A stretch of 6,935 nucleotides of DNA, from NCBI GenBank assembly GCA_026996935.1, contig JALWJW010000073.1:1-6935 (forward strand), given 5' to 3'. The notes below the pieces were generated by a model, which worked only from the letters and a program-made list of their open reading frames with translations, did not search any database and had not been told where the DNA came from. The first letter of the stretch is position 1, and each line of letters opens with the position of its first letter. Shown piece by piece: positions 1 to 6,038 of the stretch. This DNA is from Hyphomicrobiales bacterium. Its GTDB lineage: Bacteria > Pseudomonadota > Alphaproteobacteria > Rhizobiales > Aestuariivirgaceae. Both the position numbers and the translations under genes were made by a program.

Positions 1-180
1 AACTGCGAAGCCCTTGGTAAAGCGGCGGCTGAGGCTGATATTCTCATAGAACCCGGCCGCATCTATTTCGGCCACCGCCCCCGCCCCACAAATTATTTCC
101 GCTTAGGTTTTTCATCAATTGCCGAAGATAAGATTGAAGACGGCATTGAGAAGTTGGCGCAGGTTATGGATGATTTGTGA
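1..180 (+). CDS. C-terminal end of a MocR/PdxR-type GntR-family regulator with a class I aminotransferase-like domain (5' end outside window)
   Basis: Frame 1 is open from the window edge to the TGA at 178-180 and gives 59 residues. The segments 'ADILIEPGRIYF', 'NYFRLGFSSI' and 'KIEDGIEKLAQVMDDL' match the end of the aminotransferase-like domain of MocR regulators. In that family an Arg in an 'RLGF' motif close to the C-terminus lies in the substrate-carboxylate-binding part of the fold. MocR proteins pair an N-terminal winged-helix DNA-binding domain with a PLP-binding, aminotransferase-derived sensor domain. The N-terminal domain and the PLP lysine lie outside the window, so a free-standing class I/II aminotransferase cannot be fully excluded. 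The gene ends only 6 bases from the stop of the convergent hypothetical gene, leaving no room for a terminator between them. Confidence 0.75.
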   Translation, partial: NCEALGKAAAEADILIEPGRIYFGHRPRPTNYFRLGFSSIAEDKIEDGIEKLAQVMDDL

Positions 181-186
181 GTTGGT

Positions 187-723
187 TTATTCTTCGAATA
201 ATTGTTTTCGATTTTTTTGAAAATTTTGGTCGACAAAAAGAAGACCTATAATTTTTTCCTCTTCCATCTCGATAAAAAAATTAAAAATATAATTGTTGGA
301 GTTAAAACCCACTGAAACGATGTTTTTGCTGTCCTCATATTCTTTTAAAGCATCAACCGTCTCGAAGTGCCCACCGTTAATAATATGATTTTCCTGTTGT
401 AGGCTTTTACCTCTAATCCTAAAAATGTGTTGATAGTGACTCGAAGGAAAACCATCGAACATAAAAAAATCAGTACAATTTCCTAGCATTTTCAGAACAG
501 AATTGGCTAATTCCATTAACTCTGGGACAATTTGTTTTTGCTCGATTAGTGTAATTAAATGTTCGAGAGGTTTTAGCGTACGTACTCTGTTATCATCCCA
601 ATGTTGATGCTTGGGGTTGTGTCGAAAAAGTTTTTTTGTTGTCATTACTTTAGGCAAAATGAGAGGTGCTTTCTGGTATCTATGTTTACTTTCCAGCATA
701 GAAAGTGATCTTTTACTATTCAA
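187..723 (-). CDS. AT-rich hypothetical protein, 178 aa, translationally coupled to the LysR gene by a TTG start
   Basis: I do not recognise the family. The frame runs from a TTG at 723-721 to TAA at 189-187. The TTG shares bases with the LysR stop (overlap TTGA, 720-723) and has a GAGGA Shine-Dalgarno sequence about 9 nt upstream, which favours it over the in-frame ATG at 699 that lacks one. The protein has a basic N-terminus (Lys/Arg/His-rich to about residue 45). A probable helix follows (about 50-80, 'LITLIEQKQIVPELMELANSVLK'-like), then an aromatic mixed alpha/beta part with 'FFMFDGFPSSHYQHIF' and a C-terminal 'NYIFNFFIEMEEEKIIGLLFV' strand pair. There is no signal peptide or membrane segment. 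It is visibly more AT-rich, with many AAA/AAT/TTT codons, than LysR or ilvD, which suggests a later acquisition. The overlap argues for co-expression with the regulator. Confidence 0.6.
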   Translation of the reverse strand: MNSKRSLSMLESKHRYQKAPLILPKVMTTKKLFRHNPKHQHWDDNRVRTLKPLEHLITLIEQKQIVPELMELANSVLKMLGNCTDFFMFDGFPSSHYQHIFRIRGKSLQQENHIINGGHFETVDALKEYEDSKNIVSVGFNSNNYIFNFFIEMEEEKIIGLLFVDQNFQKNRKQLFEE

Positions 724-1595
724 TGGATGCTATCCTCAATCAACCCACGTTGCGATTTTATCTGTTGTATGAAGAAATCTAAAAACGTGCGGATGCGTGG
801 GACTTTGCGCAGGTCCGCATGAACCAACAGCCAGATGTCGCGTTTGCTGACAATTTCACCCGGTGTAATGCGAGCTAAGGCGGGATCATTCTCACCAATA
901 AAGCACGGCAATATCGTTGCCCCAACGCCGAGCCGTGTTGCTTCTAATAATGTCGCCACCGTATCAATGCGTAGGCGGCACATATGATCTGGAATATGGG
1001 GCGCAAGGGTTGGCCATGTCGGACTGTCGGAACCATCATCCCAATTGAGCCAAACCATTTCTTGCGGGCGATCTTTGAACTCGGCCAAATAGTCTTTTGA
1101 TGCGTAGGTAGCAAAAGATGCTGTTGCCAGTTTGCGGCCAAATAAATCTTCCTTTGGTGAGTTCGTTGCAAACAAAGCCACATCGCCTTCAAGTCGTTCA
1201 ACATTGGGTTGGGCAGATCGAATAAGCAGGTTGATTTGTGGGTGCTGTTGCAAAAAAGCAGAGGTGACAGACAATAATAAATGATTGGATAATATATCGC
1301 TGGTCACCACATGAACGACACCGCTTTCACGTTGATCGCTCGTCGCAATGCCTTTGTTAATGTCTTCAATCTCTTTTTCTAAACGTAGCGCCCCTTCAAA
1401 GCATTTCTGCCCTGTTAGGCTTAATGTCGTGCGTTTTGACGTGCCTAAGAATAAGCTTTGCCCGATGCGTTCTTCAAATGCGAGCAAGCGACGCGAAACG
1501 GTGCTTTGGTCAATACCTAGCGTATTAGCCCCTGCGGTGATCGAGCCGCCCCGAACCACTGCTAACAATATACGCAAATCATCCCAATTCTTCAT
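720..1595 (-). CDS. LysR-family transcriptional regulator (CrgA-like), 291 aa
   Basis: A full-length LysR regulator. The N-terminal winged helix-turn-helix spans about residues 3-62 ('WDDLRILLAVVRGGSIT', then 'LGIDQSTVSRRLLAFEERIG' as the recognition helix, then 'LFLGTSKRTTLSLTGQ' for the wing). A linker helix to about residue 85 and a periplasmic-binding-protein-like effector domain to about 285 follow. The 291-aa length is normal for the family. The ATG at 1595-1593 has an AGGA ribosome binding site 6 nt upstream (1602-1605, minus sense). The gene is divergent from the DUF1330 gene, the classic arrangement in which a LysR protein controls its own promoter and its neighbour. A 7-bp inverted repeat at 1605-1620 is the likely operator. 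The effector is unknown. The stop overlaps the start of the downstream hypothetical gene. Confidence 0.9.
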   Translation of the reverse strand: MKNWDDLRILLAVVRGGSITAGANTLGIDQSTVSRRLLAFEERIGQSLFLGTSKRTTLSLTGQKCFEGALRLEKEIEDINKGIATSDQRESGVVHVVTSDILSNHLLLSVTSAFLQQHPQINLLIRSAQPNVERLEGDVALFATNSPKEDLFGRKLATASFATYASKDYLAEFKDRPQEMVWLNWDDGSDSPTWPTLAPHIPDHMCRLRIDTVATLLEATRLGVGATILPCFIGENDPALARITPGEIVSKRDIWLLVHADLRKVPRIRTFLDFFIQQIKSQRGLIEDSIH

Positions 1596-1604
1596 TTAGC
1601 ATCC

Positions 1605-1620
1605 TATGCAATTTTGCATA
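1605..1620. promoter_or_regulatory. Inverted repeat, probable LysR operator between the divergent LysR and DUF1330 genes
   Basis: TATGCAA-TT-TTGCATA: 7-bp perfect arms (1605-1611, 1614-1620) around a 2-nt centre. It begins 10 nt upstream of the LysR start codon and touches its Shine-Dalgarno sequence, a position suited to autorepression. The right arm contains TTGCAT, which could be the -35 element of a promoter reading towards DUF1330, with TATCTA at 1636-1641 as -10 (16-bp spacing). The spacing is not the textbook T-N11-A, so calling it a LysR site rests mainly on position and symmetry. Confidence 0.55.
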
Positions 1621-1691
1621 TAAATCATGTATTATTATCTATTTACCGCGAGTACGCATCAAAATATAAGAAAAAGCATTCACAATCAACC

Positions 1692-1698
1692 AAAAGGA
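1692..1698 (+). promoter_or_regulatory. Ribosome binding site of the DUF1330 gene
   Basis: AAAAGGA, 7 nt before the ATG at 1706. It fixes this start over the overlapping out-of-frame ATG at 1627, which has no such motif. Confidence 0.7.
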
Positions 1699-1705
1699 CA
1701 AACCT

Positions 1706-1990
1706 ATGACTGCTTATTTCGCCGCCCGCTTTGCTGTAAAAGATGCAAATTTATTGGCAGATTATTCAAAGCAAGCCGCCCCGATTATCGCTTCATTTGG
1801 TGGGAAGTTATTGTTTAAAGGTGGGGCTGATACGATTTTAACTGGCGACACACAAATGCCGGGCATCGCTGTTTTTGAATTTCCAAGCCAAGCTAAGTTA
1901 GATGAATTTTACAATTCACCCGCCTATGTTGCGTTAAAACCCGCGCGGGAAGCAGGGGCCGATATGATATTGTCTGGGCATGCTGCTTAA
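1706..1990 (+). CDS. DUF1330 family protein, 94 aa
   Basis: A complete small cytoplasmic protein of the DUF1330 family, which adopts a dimeric alpha/beta-barrel (ferredoxin-like) fold. The family pattern is visible throughout. It has an N-terminal strand 'AYFAARFAV', a Tyr in 'LADYSKQAAPIIASFGGKLLFKGG' and 'GIAVFEFPSQAKLDEFYNSPAY' (about residues 53-74). It then has an Arg-containing last helix ('LKPAREAGADMIL'). The biochemical role of the family is not established. The length of about 95 residues is typical. A good ribosome binding site lies 7 nt upstream. Divergence from a LysR regulator with an inverted repeat between them suggests LysR-controlled expression. It is convergent with ilvD, with a GC-rich hairpin between. 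Confidence 0.88.
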   Translation: MTAYFAARFAVKDANLLADYSKQAAPIIASFGGKLLFKGGADTILTGDTQMPGIAVFEFPSQAKLDEFYNSPAYVALKPAREAGADMILSGHAA

Positions 1991-2033
1991 ACAACGGGCC
2001 TTCTTAAACAGTATGCAAGTATTAGAGCTAGAC

Positions 2034-2052
2034 GGGGAGGGCAAACCTCCCC
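2034..2052. terminator. GC-rich hairpin between convergent DUF1330 and ilvD genes
   Basis: GGGGAGG (2034-2040), loop GCAAA, CCTCCCC (2046-2052): a perfect 7-bp stem in the 69-nt gap between two convergent stop codons. Neither side has a clear T-tract, so it may be a bidirectional stem-type terminator or mRNA end protector rather than a canonical intrinsic terminator. Confidence 0.5.
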
Positions 2053-2059
2053 CTCAAAC

Positions 2060-3916
2060 TCATTTGCCTTCAATCTGGCTTACATCACGCACCGCGCCTT
2101 TAGATGCATTTGTCACCATGGCCGCATAAGCCCGCAACGCTTGGGAGATTTTGCGGGGGCGTTCTTGGGCTGGCTTCCATGCAGCTTTGCCTTTGGCTTC
2201 CATTGCCGCGCGCCGCGCTGACAAAGTGGCCTCATCAATGTTCAAGCTGATTGAGCGTGAAGGAATATCGATGTCGATAATATCGCCTTCTTCGACCAAA
2301 CCAATGGTGCCCCCTTCGGCCGCTTCTGGTGAAACATGGCCGATTGATAAACCCGATGTGCCGCCGGAAAAGCGCCCATCAGTGAGCAAAGCGCAGCCTT
2401 TGCCAAGGCCCATAGATTTAAGGTAAGAGGTCGGGTACAGCATTTCCTGCATGCCTGGCCCGCCCTTTGGTCCTTCATAACGAATGACCACCACATCACC
2501 AGCCACAACCTCTTTGTTCAAAATGCGCTTAACGGCTTCGTCCTGGCTTTCGCACACTTTGGCAGGGCCAGAAAAGGTCCAGTTGCTTTCATCCACACCA
2601 GCCGTTTTCACCACACAGCCTTCAAGCGCAATATTGCCCGATAAAACCGCAAGACCGCCTTCTTTGGTAAAGGCATTTTCAACCGAACGAATAACGCCAG
2701 ATTTGCGATCCGTATCGAGTTCTTGATAGCGTTTGGATTGACTAAAGGCTTGCGTGGTGCGCACACCGCCCGGTGCTGCTTTATACAATGTCTGTATGTC
2801 AGCATTATTGGTGCGCGAAATATCAAACTCATTGAGTACTTCACCTATGGTCTTGCCATAAACAGTCGTCACATCACGGTTGAGCAGTCCGCCAGCATCA
2901 AGCTGACCAAGGATAGACATAATCCCGCCAGCGCGGTGAACATCTTCAATATGAACATCGGGCACCGCAGGGGCCACTTTTGACAGGCAAGGCACGCGGC
3001 GTGATAATTGGTCCATATGCTCAAGCGTAAAATCAACCTCTGCTTCTTGGGCAATGGCGAGCAAATGCAAAATGGTGTTGGTTGAACCGCCCATGGCAAT
3101 GTCGAGCGCCATGGCGTTTTCAAAGGCATCAAAGGTGGCGATGCCGCGCGGGGTAACGCTTTCATCACCATCTTTATAATGGCGGTTGGTAATCTCAACA
3201 ATCCGCCGCGCTGCTTCAAGGAATAATTCTTTACGGTCAGAATGGGTGGCAACCACGGTGCCATTACCTGCCAAGCCAAGGCCTAAGGCTTCGGCCAGAC
3301 AGTTCATCGAATTGGCCGTGAACATGCCCGAGCATGAACCACAAGTGGGGCAGGCGTTTTCTTCAATGTTTTGCACATCGGCATCAGATACATTCGGATC
3401 GGCTGCTTGCACCATCGCATCAACCAGATCAATGGCGATCTCTTTGCCATCAATGGTAACGCGGCCCGCTTCCATCGGTCCACCTGTTACGAATATGGTG
3501 GGAATGTTGAGGCGCATCGCCGCCATCATCATGCCGGGGGTGATTTTATCGCAGTTAGAAATACACACCATCGCATCGGCGCAATGGGCATTGACCATAT
3601 ATTCAACCGAGTCAGCAATCAGATCGCGCGAGGGCAGGGAGTACAACATCCCGTCATGGCCCATGGCAATGCCATCATCTACCGCAATGGTGTTAAACTC
3701 TTTGGCAACGCCACCGTTTGCTTCAATCTCGCGCGCCACCATTTGGCCAAGGTCTTTAAGGTGAACGTGACCGGGCACAAACTGGGTAAATGAATTGACC
3801 ACCGCAATAATCGGCTTGCCAAAATCGCCATCCTTCATCCCCGTCGCCCGCCAAAGCCCCCGCGCGCCCGCCATATTGCGACCATGAGTAGATGTGCGTG
3901 AACGATATGTGATCAT
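2060..3916 (-). CDS. ilvD: Dihydroxy-acid dehydratase, 618 aa
   Basis: Catalyses dehydration of 2,3-dihydroxy-isovalerate and 2,3-dihydroxy-3-methylvalerate to the 2-keto acids, the third common step of branched-chain amino acid synthesis and also needed for pantothenate; cytoplasmic. Near end-to-end agreement with E. coli IlvD (616 aa): 'THGRNMAGARGLWRATGM', 'NSFTQFVPGHVHLKDLG', and 'AVDDGIAMGHDGMLYSLPSR' (Asp80/81, metal-binding region). 'CISNCDKITPG' follows (Cys118, Cys122, Asp123, Lys124, the lysine carbamylated in the family), then 'CPTCGSCSGMFTANSMNC' (Cys189/192/195) and a C-terminal 'TDGRFSGGTSGLSIGHVSPEA'. 'NSFTQFVPGH' lacks the extra Cys of the [2Fe-2S] subgroup, so an oxygen-sensitive [4Fe-4S] enzyme is inferred. 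The ATG at 3916 has AAAGG 9 nt upstream. It stands alone, away from other ilv genes. Confidence 0.97.
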   Translation of the reverse strand: MITYRSRTSTHGRNMAGARGLWRATGMKDGDFGKPIIAVVNSFTQFVPGHVHLKDLGQMVAREIEANGGVAKEFNTIAVDDGIAMGHDGMLYSLPSRDLIADSVEYMVNAHCADAMVCISNCDKITPGMMMAAMRLNIPTIFVTGGPMEAGRVTIDGKEIAIDLVDAMVQAADPNVSDADVQNIEENACPTCGSCSGMFTANSMNCLAEALGLGLAGNGTVVATHSDRKELFLEAARRIVEITNRHYKDGDESVTPRGIATFDAFENAMALDIAMGGSTNTILHLLAIAQEAEVDFTLEHMDQLSRRVPCLSKVAPAVPDVHIEDVHRAGGIMSILGQLDAGGLLNRDVTTVYGKTIGEVLNEFDISRTNNADIQTLYKAAPGGVRTTQAFSQSKRYQELDTDRKSGVIRSVENAFTKEGGLAVLSGNIALEGCVVKTAGVDESNWTFSGPAKVCESQDEAVKRILNKEVVAGDVVVIRYEGPKGGPGMQEMLYPTSYLKSMGLGKGCALLTDGRFSGGTSGLSIGHVSPEAAEGGTIGLVEEGDIIDIDIPSRSISLNIDEATLSARRAAMEAKGKAAWKPAQERPRKISQALRAYAAMVTNASKGAVRDVSQIEGK

Positions 3917-3970
3917 GTTATTTTGCCTTTAATACTAAGCCGACCCTGCGGCGGAATTTGATTTGGCAAA

Positions 3971-3998
3971 GTTATAGCATGGATGGGATTTAGGGGAA
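3971..3998 (-). promoter_or_regulatory. Possible ilvD promoter
   Basis: On the minus strand TTCCCC (3998-3993), 16-bp spacer, TATAAC (3976-3971), about 55 nt before the ilvD start codon. The -10 is good and the -35 is weak (3 of 6 matches). No leader-peptide attenuator is apparent between it and ilvD. Confidence 0.3.
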
Positions 3999-4099
3999 GT
4001 GGGTTTTAACGGCAGCTCGTTTTTCCACTCATGTTCGTCATGCAATGCTTAAAATCTAAGTTGATTTGATTTAGCCCCGAACCAACTACCCACCCTTTT

Positions 4100-4183
4100 C
4101 GTCATTCCCGCGAAAGCGGGAATCCAGGGCTAATTACTCAGTTGCTTGATGGTTTCTGGATTCTTGTTTTGACGTGAATGACG
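4100..4183. repeat. Palindromic intergenic repeat element, copy 1 (84 bp)
   Basis: The outer arms CGTCATTC (4100-4107) and GAATGACG (4176-4183) are perfect inverse complements. So are the inner arms GAATCCAG (4120-4127) and CTGGATTC (4156-4163). The left half also forms its own hairpin, ATTCCCGC-GAAA-GCGGGAAT (4104-4123), with an 8-bp stem and a GNRA tetraloop. This GTCATTCCCGCGAAAGCGGGAATCC motif is a common dispersed palindrome of proteobacterial intergenic DNA. The right half has decayed (TTGTTTTGACGT where the mirror of the left half would be CCGCTTTCGCGG). A degenerate second copy is at 4892-4948. Confidence 0.75.
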
Positions 4184-4257
4184 ATTGAGGATCTGGGGGA
4201 ATATTGTAGTATCGTCTTTATGCAAAGTCACGGATTAAAGAAACGTCTTAAATCGAA

Positions 4258-4473
4258 CTAGCGCATGTCTTCTTGCGCCTGATGCATGGCAATTTCAATG
4301 AAATATACGAGATGCTTACAGTCAGCTTTTTTCGCTAGGGTGCGCAGTTGAACAAGTTCATTGGAAATTTTTTGTGTTGCCTGGTGTTTTGTCAGTATTG
4401 AGTTTCTGTTAGGTGTCGAAGATTTAGAAATATTACGATGTGAATTAGGATTCGTTGAGTGATGTTGTATCAT
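4258..4473 (-). CDS. Small hypothetical protein, 71 aa
   Basis: ATG at 4473-4471 to TAG at 4260-4258, with an AGG 7 nt upstream as a modest ribosome binding site. Residues 1-35 are rich in Ser, Asn, His and Thr, basic and probably disordered. Residues 36-71 form a likely amphipathic helical pair, 'ISNELVQLRTLAKKADCKHL' followed by 'VYFIEIAMHQAQEDMR'. That second part resembles short alphaproteobacterial proteins with an 'LRxLAxxAxxxxLxYxxxxAxxEA' pattern whose role is not known to me. No signal peptide. It stands alone behind an A-rich leader and a stretch of inverted repeats, so it may be a small regulated gene. Chance translation is possible, but the conserved-looking C-terminus argues for a real gene. 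Confidence 0.55.
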   Translation of the reverse strand: MIQHHSTNPNSHRNISKSSTPNRNSILTKHQATQKISNELVQLRTLAKKADCKHLVYFIEIAMHQAQEDMR

Positions 4474-4487
4474 TTTGCGCCTGTCTT

Positions 4488-4508
4488 GTTTTTTGTTTTT
4501 TGTTTTTT
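4488..4508. repeat. Three tandem GTTTTTT heptamers in the leader of the 71-aa gene
   Basis: G followed by six T, three times in a row; on the minus strand (A6C)3, 15 nt upstream of the 71-aa start codon. It is a possible slippage site, and A-rich leaders can also help ribosome loading. The 7-nt period is not in phase with the DNA helix. Confidence 0.7.
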
Positions 4509-4531
4509 AATTGTGAGGGGCAATTGTGAGG
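4509..4531. repeat. Direct repeat AATTGTGAGG x2
   Basis: Two perfect 10-nt copies (4509-4518 and 4522-4531), 13 nt start to start, upstream of the 71-aa gene. They could be a pair of protein-binding sites or a chance duplication. Confidence 0.5.
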
Positions 4532-4559
4532 TTGTTATATTAGACTAAAGGTTGAGATT

Positions 4560-4573
4560 TATTGTGCACAATA
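4560..4573. promoter_or_regulatory. 14-bp perfect palindrome, possible operator
   Basis: TATTGTGCACAATA is fully self-complementary over 14 bp. On the minus strand it lies about 90 nt before the 71-aa start codon and some 20 nt upstream of a TAATAT (-10-like) sequence, the position of a dimeric regulator's binding site. The factor is unknown. Confidence 0.45.
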
Positions 4574-4655
4574 GTGGTGTACGAAACAAAACACATATAG
4601 TCAACCGAAACGATATTAATAATCAGTAAGCAGATCAATTTAGTTGGTTTTGATA

Positions 4656-4675
4656 GGAAAACAGTGTAGTTTTCC
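4656..4675. repeat. Inverted repeat GGAAAAC-N6-GTTTTCC
   Basis: Perfect 7-bp arms (4656-4662, 4669-4675) around AGTGTA. It may be a weak hairpin or a dimer-binding site. No gene starts or ends next to it. Confidence 0.5.
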
Positions 4676-4891
4676 ACAATAGGTGCAGATGGCTATTTGT
4701 GAAGTGTGGTTTGACATTAACGAGTACAATCTCATTCGCAGGAAAGGTTGCAAAATAAAGACTTGAAGCGTTATGTTCGAGCCATAAAAAAGGTGACACA
4801 GCTTTAGGGGATTAGTTGGTTGTTTTCAAACTGCATTCTTATACCAGGCCAAAACCTCACCCAATTCGTTATTTGTGCAAAGGTGGGCACT

Positions 4892-4948
4892 CTGGGTTAA
4901 TTGGTCAATTGTTTGATAGTATTTGGATTTGTTTTCACGGGAATGACG
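4892..4948. repeat. Palindromic intergenic repeat, degenerate copy 2
   Basis: Aligns by eye with 4126-4183 of copy 1 at about 45 of 58 columns (11 mismatches, one 2-nt gap), including GGNTTAATT, TTGATNGT, GGATT, GTTTT and the terminal GAATGACG (4941-4948). Its right end, CACGGGAATGACG, is closer to the intact palindrome than copy 1 is, while its left hairpin is missing. Confidence 0.65.
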
Positions 4949-4989
4949 CTTGCAAGAGGAGTTACTAGAACGGCAGTTCTCACTAATAT

Positions 4990-5106
4990 TCAATCGCGTG
5001 GATCATTGATTGCTTGTCGGAGAATGTCATTCAGGTTCATCGTCAAATAGGTCAAAAGTCCGCCCGTAAGTGCGCCAATTGCTAAAAGTGGAAACCAAGT
5101 CGTCAT
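4990..5106 (-). CDS. 38-aa predicted single-span membrane microprotein
   Basis: ATG at 5106-5104 to TGA at 4992-4990. The ribosome binding site AGGAG (5118-5114, minus sense) sits exactly 7 nt from the ATG, one of the best in the window, and AAGGA lies a little further upstream. The translation starts MTTWFPLLAIGALTGG, continues LLTYLTMNLNDILRQ and ends AINDPRD. Residues 4-23 make one hydrophobic, Gly/Ala-containing transmembrane helix, and the polar amphipathic tail ends in an acidic DPRD. I know no family. It lies 89 nt downstream of the DUF1638 stop on the same strand with no terminator between, so it could be the last gene of that transcript. It may be regulatory or bind a membrane partner. 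The evidence is the start signal plus a membrane-like composition, with no homology. Confidence 0.55.
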   Translation of the reverse strand: MTTWFPLLAIGALTGGLLTYLTMNLNDILRQAINDPRD

Positions 5107-5195
5107 ATTAAAACTCCTATTCCTTTTCGATAAAACAAGGATAGGCACGAAATGGTTAATATTTATGACAAATAAAGGGAAATTATTCGGCTAAA

Positions 5196-5843
5196 TTATG
5201 CCCGTTTTTGCAATTCGTCCTCAAGTTCGCCATAACCGGTAAAGCGGTATTCATAACCAAGGCCCAATTGCTTTGCCGCTGCCTGGGCTTTGGCTTGCAG
5301 GTCTTTGCTTTCAGTTTGGGCTAAAAACACGATTTTTTTGTAATTACCAAAATAGGTTTCAAGCAAATGTGGGTGGCGGTCAAGGCCAAGGCCCTGCCAG
5401 ATCAGTTTATCAAAATGCTTGGTCAGATAATCGGTCAGGTAAAATGAAGTCACATCATCGTCACCATGCTTTTTTATCATATCTTTACCGGAAAAAAAGG
5501 CATAACAATGCGGGCCTTCAATGCGCTCGACACCTTCTTTTTTTAACATTTTATCGAGCAGACCACCCGTGCCACAATCGCCATAAAGCACATAAATACT
5601 TTCATAGGCAGCTTTCCCAGCATGGATTTTGTTGCGCACGCCATCGACAATAAGGCCCGGTGTATTGTGCCACTTGGCAGGCAGACAACTAATGTCGAAA
5701 GCTGACCAATTATTGGTTTCAACCAAATCAACAATCTCGCGCCCAAGCGCCCCGCAAGCAATCAATAGGACTTTGCCCTTGCCCCTGGTGAAATCAAAGC
5801 TTTGGCGCGGGGAGATGTCTATATCTGTTTTTTTATAGGTCAT
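5196..5843 (-). CDS. DUF1638 family protein, about 215 aa
   Basis: The family hallmarks appear in order: 'VLLIACGALGREI' (Cys30), 'ISCLPAKWHNTPGLI' (Cys53, His59), 'YGDCGTGGLLDKML' (Cys90), 'GPHCYAFFSGKDM' (His112, Cys113), and 'FYLTDYLTKHFDKLIWQGLGLDRHPHLLETYFGNYKKIVFLAQ'-like middle and C-terminal parts. The conserved Cys/His residues suggest a metal or cofactor site. In other genomes the family is often found beside corrinoid-dependent methyltransferase genes, but none is present here and the reaction is unknown. I chose the ATG at 5843-5841; a TTG three codons upstream (5852) is also in frame. Neither has a clear Shine-Dalgarno sequence. It is cytoplasmic, with no signal peptide, and is divergent from the cytochrome gene across about 195 nt. 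Confidence 0.85.
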   Translation of the reverse strand: MTYKKTDIDISPRQSFDFTRGKGKVLLIACGALGREIVDLVETNNWSAFDISCLPAKWHNTPGLIVDGVRNKIHAGKAAYESIYVLYGDCGTGGLLDKMLKKEGVERIEGPHCYAFFSGKDMIKKHGDDDVTSFYLTDYLTKHFDKLIWQGLGLDRHPHLLETYFGNYKKIVFLAQTESKDLQAKAQAAAKQLGLGYEYRFTGYGELEDELQKRA

Positions 5844-6025
5844 AATCGTCAATGTAATTCAAAACATTTGGAGCGGCTATTTAAAACACGTCACACTGAA
5901 TAATTTTCCACAATCTGGTCTTTAAATTTTGTCTGGTCCGCAAGCGACGGAAATTGCTCGTCTTTGCGTATTATTTGATTGAGGGAATGAAAAACGATCT
6001 GTTTGACAGCCCTATTATGATTTTC

Positions 6026-6032
6026 AAAAGGA
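6026..6032 (+). promoter_or_regulatory. Ribosome binding site of the cytochrome gene
   Basis: AAAAGGA, 6 nt before the ATG at 6039. It supports that start over the out-of-frame ATG at 5988, whose GAGGGA lies too close. Confidence 0.7.
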
Positions 6033-6038
6033 ATAAAA

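Larger units (their letters stand above)
3917..4257. other. Gene-free spacer between ilvD and the 71-aa gene
   Basis: 341 nt with no credible reading frame. It holds the ilvD ribosome binding site and possible promoter on the left, the palindromic repeat at 4100-4183, and otherwise unremarkable AT-rich sequence. I see no terminator with a T-tract for the 71-aa gene, whose stop is at 4258. Confidence 0.6.
4474..4989. other. Gene-free AT-rich spacer with several short symmetric sequences
   Basis: 516 nt without a gene I can support on either strand. From left to right it holds a run of three GT6 heptamers, a 10-nt tandem direct repeat, a 14-bp palindrome, a 20-nt inverted repeat and the decayed second copy of the palindromic repeat. 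4690-4890 otherwise shows nothing clear. Confidence 0.6.

Noticed and set aside
3186..3764. 192-codon plus-strand frame inside ilvD
   Set aside because: Fully antisense to conserved ilvD sequence, with no start signal and no recognisable domain; it is a shadow of a GC-rich coding gene.
4104..4123. Reading the ATTCCCGC-GAAA-GCGGGAAT hairpin as a dedicated terminator
   Set aside because: It has no T-tract, it lies about 75 nt beyond the 71-aa stop and upstream of ilvD, and it belongs to a larger dispersed repeat.
4689..4766. 25-codon plus-strand frame (MAICEVWFDINEYN...)
   Set aside because: The AGGTG upstream is only 3 nt from the ATG, the frame is of chance length, and nothing supports translation.
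4100..4948. CRISPR array or transposon ends
   Set aside because: There are only two diverged copies about 770 nt apart, no regular spacers, no transposase gene and no target-site duplication.
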